The notes under the pieces are model-generated. The model was given only the letters and a program-made list of their open reading frames with translations, ran no database searches and was not told the DNA's origin. A stretch of 64,000 bases of DNA. Source: Bolinopsis microptera (Eukaryota; Ctenophora; Tentaculata; Lobata; Bolinopsidae). The stretch covers positions 16,585,401-16,649,400 of the forward strand of contig NC_087082.1 of the NCBI RefSeq assembly GCF_026151205.1, given 5' to 3'. Shown here in pieces: positions 11,801 to 21,261 of this stretch. The translations under genes and the position numbers were made by a program. The first letter of the stretch is position 1. The number at the start of each line of letters is the position of its first letter.

Positions 11801-12007
11801 AGTGACCTGATATCGAGAGAGTAACGTTGTCGCCATGACGACAGGGACGCTTTAAGGAGCAAGTGAGGATGAATAGCTCCAAGCAAAGTTGTCGTCAAGT
11901 CGTAACCCTTTTAGCTGTTCACCCATTTAACAAACTTCTCGGAGAGCCGAGGAAATCATACTTCCAGTACCCCAATCGTGTCATATGCCATTAATAGTTA
12001 ACTAATT

Positions 12008-15000
12008 GGTCATACTCTTCCAGTTCTGTCTCTTCTAGTTCTGTCTCTTCCAGTTCTGTCTCCTCCAATTCTGTCTCTTCCAGTTCTGTCTCTTCCAATT
12101 CTGTCTCTTCCAGTTCTGTCCCTTCCAGTTCTGTCTCTACCAGTTATGTCTCTTCCTGTTCTGTCCCTTCTAGTTCTGTCCCTTCCAGTTCTGTCTCTTC
12201 CAGTTCTGTCTCTTCCAGTTCTGTCTCTTCCAGTTCTGTCTCCTCCAGTTCTGTCCCTTCCAGTTCTGTCTCTTCCAGTTCTGTCCCTTCCAGTTCTGTC
12301 TCTCCCAGTTCTGTCTCCTCCAGTTCTGTCTCTTCTAGTTCTGTCTCTTCCAGTTCTGTCTCTTCCAGTTCTGTCTCTTCCAGTTCTGTCTCCTCCAGTT
12401 CTGTCTCCTCCAGTTCTGTCTCCTCCAGTTCTGTCTCTTCCAGTTCTGTCCCTTCCAGTTCTGTCTCTTCCAGTTCTGTCTCTTCCAGTTCTGTCTCCTC
12501 CAGTTCTGTCTCTTCTAGTTCTGTCTCTTCCAGTTCTGTCTCTTCCAGTTCTGTCTCATCCAGTTCTGTCTCCTCCAGTTCTGTCTCTTCCAGTTCTGTC
12601 CCTTCCAGTTCTGTCTCTTCCAGTTCTGTCTCTTCCAGTTCTGTCTCCTCCAGTTCTGTCTCTTCTAGTTCTGTCTCTTCCAGTTCTGTCTCTTCCAGTT
12701 ATGTCTATTCCTGTTCTGTCCCTTCCAGTTCTGTCTCTTTCAGTTCTGTCTCCTCCAGTTCTGTCTCCTCCAGTTCTGTCTCTTCCAGTTCTGTCTCCTC
12801 CAGTTCTGTCTCCTCCAGTTCTGTCTCTTCCAGTTCTGTCCCTTCCAGTTCTGTCTCTTCCAGTTCTGTCTCTTCCAGTTCTGTCTCCTCCAGTTCTGTC
12901 TCTTCTAGTTCTGTCTCTTCCAGTTCTGTATCTACCAGTTATGTCTCTTCCTGTTCTGTCCCTTCTAGTTCTGTCCCTTCCAGTTCTGTCTCTTCCAGTT
13001 CTGTCTCTTCCAGTTCTGTCTCTTCCAGTTCTGTCCCTTTCAGTTCTGTCTTTTCCAGTTCTGTCTCTTCCAGTTCTGTCCCTTCCAGTTCTGTCTCTCC
13101 CAGTTCTGTCTCCTCCAGTTCTGTCTCTTCTAGTTCTGTCTCTTCCAGTTCTGTCTCTTCCAGTTCTGTCTCTTCCAGTTCTGTCTCCTCCAGTTCTGTC
13201 CCTTCCAGTTCTGTCTCTTCCAATTCTGTCTCTTCCAGTCCTGTCTCCTTCAGTTCTTTCTCTTCCAGTTCTGTATTTTCCAGTTCTGTCCCTTCTAGTT
13301 CTGTTTCTTCCTGTTCTGTCTCTTCCAGTTCTGTCTCCTCAAGTTCTGTCTCCTCCAGTTCTGTCTCCTCCAGTTCTGTCTCTTCCAGTTCTGTCTCTTC
13401 CAGTTCTGTCTCTTCCAGTTCTGTCTCTTCCAGTTCTGTCTCCTCCAGTTCTGTCTCCTCCAGTTCTGTCTCTTCCAGTTCTGTCTCTTTCAGTTCTGTC
13501 TCCTCCAGTTCTGTCTCTTCCAGTTCTGTCTCTTCCAGTTCTGTCTCCTCCAGTTCTGTCTCCTCCAGTTCTGTCTCTTCCAGTTCTGTCCCTTCCAGTT
13601 CTGTCTCTTCCAGTTCTGTCTCTTCCAGTTCTGTCTCCTCCAGTTCTGTCTCTTCTAGTTCTGTCTCTTCCAGTTCTGTCTCTTCCAGTTATGTCTCTTC
13701 CTGTTCTGTCCCTTCTAATTCTGTCCCTTCCAGTTCTGTCTCTTCCAGTTCTGTCTCTTCCAGTTCTGTCTCTTCCAGTTCTGTCTCCTCCAGTTCTGTC
13801 CCTTCCAGTTCTGTCTCTTCCAGTTCTGTCCCTTCCAGTTCTGTCTCTCCCAGTTCTGTCTCCTCCAGTTCTGTCTCTTCTAGTTCTGTCTCTTCCAGTT
13901 CTGTCTCTTCCAGTTCTGTCTCTTCCAGTTCTGTCTCCTCCAGTTCTGTCTCCTCCAGTTCTGTCTCCTCCAGTTCTGTCTCTTCCAGTTCTGTCTCTTC
14001 CAGTTCTGTCTCTTCCAGTTCTGTCTCCTCCAGTTCTGTCTCTTCTAGTTCTGTCTCTTCCAGTTCTGTCTCTTCCAGTTATGTCTCTTCCTGTTCTGTC
14101 CCTTCTAATTCTGTCCCTTCCAGTTCTGTTTCTTCCAGTTCTGTCTCTTCCAGTTTTGTCCCTTCCAGTTCTGTCTCTTCCAGTTCTGTCTCCTCCAGTT
14201 CTGTCTCTTCCAGTTCTGTCCCTTCCAGTTCTGTCTCTTCCAGTTCTGTCTCTTCCAGTTCTGTCTCCTCCAGTTCTGTCTCTTCTAGTTCTGTCTCTTC
14301 CAGTTCTGTCTCTTCCAGTTCTGTCTCTTCCAGTTCTGTCTCCTCCAGTTCTGTCCCTTCCAGTTCTGTCTCTTCCAATTCTGTCTCTTCCAGTCCTGTC
14401 TCCTTCAGTTCTTTCTCTTCCAGTTCTGTATTTTCCAGTTCTGTCCCTTCTAGTTCTGTTTCTTCCTGTTCTGTCTCTTCCAGTTCTGTCTCCTCAAGTT
14501 CTGTCTCCTCCAGTTCTGTCTCCTCCAGTTCTGTCTCTTCCAGTTCTGTCCCTTTCAGTTCTGTCTTTTCCAGTTCTGTCTCTTCCAGTCCTGTCTCCTC
14601 CAGTTCTGTCCCTTCCAGTTCTGTCTTTTCCAGTTCTGTCACTTCCAGTTCTGTCTCTTCCAGTTCTGTCTCTTCCAGTTCTGTCTCTTCCAGTTCTGTC
14701 TCCTCCAGTTCTGTCTCTTCCAGTTCTGTCTCCTCCAGTTCTGTCCCTTCCAGTTCTGTCTCTTCCAATTCTGTCTCTTCCAGTCCTGTCTCCTTCAGTT
14801 CTTTCTCTTCCAGTTCTGTATTTTCCAGTTCTGTCCCTTCTAGTTCTGTTTCTTCCTGTTCTGTCTCTTCCAGTTCTGTCTCCTCAAGTTCTGTCTCCTC
14901 CAGTTCTGTCTCCTCCAGTTCTGTCTCTTCCAGTTCTGTCTCTTCCAGTTCTGTCTCTTCCAGTTCTGTCTCTTCCAGTTCTGTCTCCTCCAGTTCTGTC

Positions 15001-16056
15001 TCCTCCAGTTCTGTCTCTTCCAGTTCTATCTCTTCCAGTTCTGTCTCTTCCAGTTCTGTCTCTTCCAGTTCTATCTCTTCCAGTTCTGTCTCTTCCAGTT
15101 CTGTCTCTTCTAGTTCTGTCTCCTCCAGTTCTGTCTCCTCCAGTTCTGTCTCCTCCAGTTCTGTCTCATCCAGTTCTGTCCCTTCTAGTTCTGTCCCTTC
15201 CAGTTCTGTCTCTTCCATTTCTGTTTCTTCTAGTTCTGTCTCTTCCAGTTCTGTCTCTTCCTGTTCTGTCTCTTCCAGTTCTGTCCCTTCTAGTTCTGTC
15301 TCCTCCAGTTCTATCTCTTCCAGTTCTATCTCTTCCAGTTCTATCTCTTCCAGTTCTGTCTCTTCCAGTTCTATCTCTTCCAGTTCTATCTCTTCCAGTT
15401 CTGTCTCTTCCATTTCTGTTTCTTCTAGTTCTGTCTCTTCCAGTTCTATCTCTTCCAGTTTTATCTCTTCCAGTTCTGTCTCTTCCATTTCTGTTTCTTC
15501 TAGTTCTGTCTCTTCCAGTTCTGTTTCTTCCAGTTCTATCTCTTCCAGTTCTGTCTCTTCCAGTTCTATCTCTTCCAGTTCTATCTCTTCCAGTTCTGTC
15601 TCTTCCATTTCTGTTTCTTCTAGTTCTGTCTCTTCCAGTTCTGTCTCTTCCAGTTCTGTCTCCTCCAGGTCTGTCTCTTCCATTTCTGTCTCTTCCAGTT
15701 CTGTCTCTTCCAGTTCTGTCTCTTCCTGTTCTGTCCCTTCTAGTTATGTCCCTTACAGTTCTGTCTCTTCCAGTTCTGTCTCTTCCAGTTCTGTCTCCTC
15801 CAGTCCTGTCCCTTCCAGTTCTGTCTCTTCCAGTTCTGTCTCTTCCAGTTCTGTCTCCTCCAGTTCTGTCTCCTCCAGTTCTGTCTCTTCTAGTTCTGTC
15901 CCTTACAGTTCTGTCTCTTCCAGTTCTGTCTCCTCCAGTCCAGTCCCTTCCAGTTCTGTCCCTTTCAGTTTTGTTTCTTCCAGTTCTGTCTCCTCCAGTT
16001 CTGTCTCCTCCAGGTCTGTCTCTTCCATTTCTGTTTCTTCCAGTTCTGTCTCTTCT
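12008..16056. repeat. Minisatellite, 15-bp unit CAGTTCTGTCTCTTC, about 4 kb
   Basis: About 270 near-identical 15-bp units in head-to-tail order. Variant units (CTCTTC, CTCCTC, CCCTTC, TTTCTTC) form higher-order blocks. A distinctive block starting CAATTCTGTCTCTTCCAGTC occurs at 13221, 14376 and 14766, that is 1155 and 390 bp apart, both multiples of 15. Because 15 is divisible by three, every frame without a stop in the unit stays open for kilobases. These long frames are artefacts of the repeat, not genes. It sits between TMC and the PKHD1L1-like gene. Confidence 0.97.
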
Positions 16057-17093
16057 TATATGACAGCAACAAAACATAAAAAATATAAAGCTCACCCAAA
16101 GCACAAATATATGGATATGGTGGACAAACTAAAAAATATGGGTCAGGAGAGAAATAAGCGTCCGTATAAGCGTTTAGGGCGGTAAAACAACTTTTACACT
16201 GTAGTTCAAACCTTGCCGAGAGTAGTCCCGTCCATATCAGTTATAATAATCTTCTTCTTAGCATCACAGGGCATATCCACGCAATCTGCTGAGTTTACTA
16301 ACGATAACTGAGGGTTGTTCATGTTGAGGAGGTTGGACTCCATGTCCACTCCGGAGTACTTCATTCCACTCAGTTTAACCGGGTGGAAACAGTCGCCTTT
16401 TTCACGGAGATCACTGATTGCCACATCGTCGCAGCGACCAAAGTTGGCAAACGTTACCCCTGGAGTTGGAATACAAAGTGTAAGATGGCTTCTTTAATAC
16501 GAGCTTATTATTGAAAATTGGTTCTATTTTTTTTAAACAAAAGATCGAAGAAATCCGATTCGAATTTTAAAAGTTATCATAAAAGACAAAATTCTAAAAT
16601 TATTTCAAATGTTTATTGTATGAGTTAGAATTCAGAAATCGGGAAATCAAAATATACTGCAATTTGAAGAATCAACAAAACAGCAAAACTAAAACAGTTT
16701 CTCATGCGCAAATAACTAACCAGTTAAAGTGGTGAGGCCCTTGATGGCAGAGTAGCTCATTGGCTTATAAATAGGCTTCTTCGGCCTGCCGGAAAATCCC
16801 GCAAAGAAGTTGCTGAGGTAAATCCCAATACGTCCACCTTTCCCTGAAAAATTTAATCCTTAAACTGGACAATTGTCGCTGATTATCGTTAATATTTCAA
16901 CAAAAATGTGTCTATAAAGAATACACTAATTTTAAAGAGTGTACCTGCAGATGGTGTGTGGTTTAGCAGTTGGGTTCTATTGTTCTCTCATCACACGCAC
17001 TTTGAGCGTTCCTACCGTATATCAGGGTGTTCTTGTACTCAACGTACTTGTTATTCAGCGAGTGTCTGAAAGTGATTGGGTGTTTTAACCATA

Positions 17094-17107
17094 GTAACCA
17101 TAGTAAC
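17094..17107. promoter_or_regulatory. X-box-like motif in a PKHD1L1-like intron
   Basis: GTAACCATAGTAAC matches the RFX consensus GTNRCC-N2-RGYNAC. It is part of a short triplication of TAACCATAG (17085-17110), so it may have arisen as a simple repeat. Functional status is unknown. Confidence 0.3.
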
Positions 17108-17745
17108 CATGGAGTTTTAGAAAGGAGTTTGTTTACCAATCACTATCATTTAAAATTTCTGAAAATATCAGACGAGAAGTGTCGAATTGTAGGCATACTT
17201 GTTTATAGTTTAGTTAGTGTTATGGACAAAAAGATATCAGCGAGCAGTAATATCATCTTACATAGTATCACTGTATCAGACTGATCGATACAAATGTAGA
17301 ATGATGATATCGCATGAAAGGATCAAGAATAAATATCATCTTACGATAGAGGGTTGGGTCCAACGACCATAGCAAAGACTGAAAATCCGTTGTCAGCAAA
17401 AAAATTATTCTGGATGACTAGGGAAGATCCAGACCAGTGAACAACTCCGAAGTCGTAATTCTGCCAGAGAATCACATTGTTCAGCTTTGTAACTTCAATC
17501 TTCGCCCTGGTAGCAGAGGATTGCATTATCAGATATTTTCGTTTGGTCTTTATCATACCAAGAAACTTGTTTAAACAAAAATACTTCCAATAATGAGGTG
17601 AAAAAATGAAAGTTAACTTCTCTCACTTTCTTATAAAGATACCCCAGAGACAGCCGTGAGCGACGTTGTTCTCCCAGAAGTTACCATCCCCTACTTCTCC
17701 CTGAGTAGATAACCCTGCTCTCTCACTTCCACTGCATCTGTTCTC

Positions 17746-18695
17746 CTGTAAACAAGTTTTAATTAAAAGTGACCCTTGATCAATCAGAACATTCTAACTT
17801 TGGCACTATGGCACCCAGCTATGAGCTATGGACCCTTCATCAATTAAATACCTTGGAATTACAGACCTTAAAAGTAGAAAAATATCGTACACACCATACC
17901 GCCACGCTGCTAACAATCCTGTGATCACACCATATATATTTCTAACGGTACTGTGCACTCTGACAGTCTACTGCTCTCACAGAATAATGATCCCTGCAAA
18001 CAAACCCACGCCCTACTATTACTAAAGATTTTAGTTCACCCGCTTCATTCCTCTGCAGAGCTAGTTGTAAGCCTAAACCTGCTACTTATAGTACATACTA
18101 ATAACATTAGTTCAGCTGTTGAGAAGCTGAGGGACCAATGAAACCTGTGCTAACCCCTCCGTGGTCCTCCGGGTTCAGGTTTATAAAAGTGTTTAGTTGT
18201 GTCTGGAATATGGTGACAAAAGGAGTTATTGTTACTTACACTGAACCTTCAGTGGCACCTCTCACCTGTCGCTCTGTGAACATGTAACCAGACAATAAGA
18301 TCGTTAGCATATACTCTCAGTCTCAGAGTTGACATTTGGGGAAGTTTTTAGCTACCGTCTAGAGAAACCTCGCACGTGAGTTCCTTATGCTCTTAGTAGC
18401 GCCGCGCGTGCACCTCCTACTTATGCTCTTATAAACCGACAAATCCTTGTTTTTGTATCCAGTCCCATGATGTGAACTTCTCAACGTACTGGCCAGCTTC
18501 AAACAGTGCATGTTCACAGGTGCAGTGGGTACAGTGAGTCCCTTCATCTATATCGTGCAGGTGTTTAAGTTTGAATGCTTGGTTGTTACCCTTGACTATA
18601 GACTAATTGGACACCTTGATGCAGTGTCAATCAGATGATGCTTTTTTAACGTGTTGTTTCTTCAGTTTTTATGGCTCTGTAGTTATTAGTTATAA

Positions 18696-18744
<49 letters not shown>

Positions 18745-19028
18745 CATATTCACTTTCATATTCACTTTCACTTCCATGTTAATTTTTTATTGGTTAATTG
18801 CTGTCGTGCGACAACAATTATGCCTAAGCTCCCCCAGCCCCCCAAAATCCACGTCTATTTTATCTTAGTTAAAAATTAAAATAACTGACTATCTGTTTAT
18901 TTAGCTTATACATTAACCCATGATACTTTTTTTTAAATACTGCAAAATAAAAAACTATAGTCTACAAAACAATTAAATTCGATTAAATTAAGTTAATTAT
19001 ATAAAATATTCCACAGTCAAGAATAGGT
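17746..19028. other. Intronic/intergenic sequence
   Basis: Part of the 3.7-kb intron of the PKHD1L1-like gene. I see no coding region. A TTTCAC hexamer microsatellite lies at 18698-18772. The rest is AT-rich with no assigned repeat. Confidence 0.4.
18698..18772. repeat. (TTTCAC)n microsatellite
   Basis: About twelve copies of the hexamer CTTTCA/TTTCAC with two interruptions (TTTCATATTCAC). Simple tandem repeat, non-coding. Confidence 0.9.
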
Positions 19029-19682
19029 ATGGCAACAATCGCTGTAGCCATAGCTACAATTTTACTCGGACACTCAATTACCACTGCTGAAGGTTTGTTT
19101 TGATATAAAACTGAGTTTATCACAATACGTCGTGACGCAATAAAGATCTCCATTAATAAAATCTATAGTACATATATTAGGCTTCCAGGTTATCCATTTT
19201 TCAGATGGGACAAATTTTAATCTTCTATTTATATTTTAGGAACCCTGTACAGTGAGTGGATCCCAGTTCCCGAGGACAAAAGCACATATGTATACGAAAT
19301 AGTGGAGGGTAAGAGGTTCCAGATGGAAACTGATCAGCAAATAACTGCATCTAAGCACATCAGATGGACGTTGGGAGGAGTAAACTGGTTCAAATTCCTG
19401 CCGGACTACATAGATGTTCCTAAATGCGATAAATACAACCTGAAAGGAACAGAGGAGTTCCTCAAACGAGCTGGTGTTCTGACCTTCCTGAAGACGTCCA
19501 CTCAGCTACAAATCTGGTTTGATGACGTTCTGGAGGTGATTTGGGTGTATGCTGGTGACACGTGTGATATGAGGAATGAAATGGCAGGATTGAGATTCCA
19601 CGGTCAAGTATCTTATAATAACGATAAAGTTTCCACGCACTACAGTTATGAACTAATTGGTAATTTTCTCCCTAAAGCATAA
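19029..19682 (+). CDS. Small secreted protein, unrecognised family
   Basis: Two exons, 19029-19092 and 19240-19682, joined across a GTTTGT...TTTTAG intron, give 168 residues. The N-terminus MATIAVAIATILLGHSITTA is a typical cleaved signal peptide. The mature part (from about EGTLYSEWIP) is mixed charged/aromatic with two cysteines (near KCDKYN and GDTCDM) that could form one disulphide, and no transmembrane segment follows. I do not recognise the family, though the length and composition fit a compact extracellular beta-rich domain. The gene lies within, and opposite to, a PKHD1L1-like intron. No polyadenylation signal was assigned. Intact frame, clean junction and signal peptide make a real gene likely. 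Confidence 0.75.
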
Positions 19683-19900
19683 TGATTTGTGCACAATTAT
19701 AAGTAGTGATTTGTGCAATTCAACTGATCACTATTATACCCAGTGCAACTGAGGTCATCTAAAATGTTCGCTGTGAATCTGAACAGAATGTAATATCATA
19801 AGTGAAATGTTTTTGTACAAATTTGTATGATCAATTGAGTACTTGGTTATCTTTAAGCAATTTCGATTTAGCAATTTCCTTAAAATGGTACGTTCCACAG

Positions 19901-20086
19901 TACCATGCACTGGTCTAGATCCAGCCTGGAGCCAGCTCACAAAAGAAGCAACATTCCCGGTAGAGGCAGGAACAGTGCTGACAGTGTCATGTGAAGAAGG
20001 GCTCATACTAAGAGGCAGCGACAATATCACCTGTACTGAGGGCACCACCTTCTCCAGTGCCACAACTCCAACTTGTGTAGAATTGG
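19901..20086 (+). CDS. Sushi/CCP-domain exon (partial gene)
   Basis: An exon bounded by TTCCACAG and a GTGAGT donor (phase 2 in, phase 1 out) encodes one complement-control-protein module: PCTGLDPAW near the start, VLTVSCEEG in the middle, then ITCTEG and PTCVEL with the four canonical cysteines. Such modules mediate extracellular protein binding. Neighbouring exons were not identified, so it may belong to a larger gene or be a relic. A 52-bp copy of its 3' part lies at 20410-20461. Confidence 0.6.
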
Positions 20087-20409
20087 GTGAGTTTTCAGTG
20101 TTTTAATTTCAAATCTATGGCGAGCATATGGTGGATCTGATTGATTCATCGAAATAAAAATAGCAGAGCAGGACAATTCAAACACTTTGTGCGTAATTCA
20201 CAGTTCCCCTCCTTCTACCCCTCCCCACCCAGTCCCTTCACAGCGCCTCCCTTATTCATGATATCAAAACATACCTGACGTCCTGACATCAACCTTTTAA
20301 CATAGATATCAGCAAGAATCAATAAATTTGATAATTGTCGGTAAATCCTCTCAAATCCATTGCTCATATGATTCGTACTGTTAAATTATTCTAATGTAAT
20401 TATAGTTGT

Positions 20410-20461
20410 CATGAGGGCACCGCCTTTTCCAGTGCCACAACTCCAACTTGTGTAGAAATAG
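20410..20461 (+). repeat. Partial duplicate of the sushi exon 3' end
   Basis: This stretch (TGAGGGCACCGCCTTTTCCA onward) repeats 20036-20085 with a few changes and then diverges at GTAGAAATAG, losing the donor site. A broken exon duplicate 370 bp downstream of its source. Confidence 0.8.
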
Positions 20462-20772
20462 TTTCAAACATTTGAAACACATATTCTTTATTACCTAGCA
20501 TGGTCCTATAAATATACGTACCGATACAACTCTGAGAGCAATTATCCAGCTATTTGAGGACACAAGGCCAAGTATGTTGACATACGTTGCAAATATAAAA
20601 TATTCAAACAATATACACATAATATAGCAATGACCCTATATAAAATTCTGTAAAAATGGTACAAATTTAAAAACTGAGGTAAAAATTGTAATAATATATA
20701 TAAAATCCACTAAATCACATCACAACAAAAAGCAGTTTAGACCCCCATCCAACTAGAGCACTCCATGACCTT

Positions 20773-21261
20773 TTAGGGTTTAAGAGTGTTGATCAGGTTA
20801 AGGTCCAAATCACTTATTGCCGTGGGTGGAAGGGTTCTGGTACCTCTGTACCCCCTGATAGAGATTATACAGGTTCTGAGTAGATCAAAACGCAGTCTGC
20901 GTCTGACAAATGACATCACATCACAATACCGTTGGCCTTTCTTTAGGCTGATCTTTTCAGCGAGATGTTTTAGAAACTGTGAAGCCTCAGTTGCCATTCC
21001 TCCTGTAGTACTGAACACCAGTGGCGTGAAGATAGCCTTTTCAACATTGAGGACTCTGTCATTGTACTCACGTTTTTTGCTTTTCTCGTGAGATTGGTAC
21101 ATCTGTGAGATGCTCTTGTCACTGTTGGACTGGGCTTGAGGGTGAAGTACCCTTACATCTGTGAATGCCCTGTCCAGCGGCGACCAAAACGATCTCGCAC
21201 TGATGTCCAGTCTTGCACCATCCTGACATACGTTGCATGCCACTTTTCGCGCGCGAAACAT
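20773..21261 (-). pseudogene. Retroelement-derived ORF, C-terminal fragment
   Basis: A 162-codon open frame encodes a protein tail found in many invertebrate mobile-element ORFs. It opens with a CNVCQDGARLDIS segment, then SFWSPLDRAFTDVRV, a basic SHEKSKKREYNDRV helix, TPLVFSTTGGM, and ends soon after RTCIISIRG. The spacing D...D-V-R-V resembles a PD-(D/E)XK nuclease core, but that is inference. It is 5'-truncated (no reverse transcriptase upstream) and lies in a PKHD1L1-like intron. Confidence 0.6.

Noticed and set aside
11592..11882. 96-codon minus-strand ORF upstream of TMC
   Set aside because: No recognised domain, overlaps the X-box palindromes, and composition is non-coding.
12146..16063. 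1305-codon plus-strand ORF (VLSLP repeats) and long minus-strand ORFs (ETELE, GRDRT repeats)
   Set aside because: Pure translation of a 15-bp minisatellite in which no frame meets a stop; no unique domain, no start context, and similar length open frames on both strands.
17341..17556. Independent small gene on the minus strand
   Set aside because: It is one exon (17506-17345) of the PKHD1L1-like gene, with consistent phase to its neighbours.
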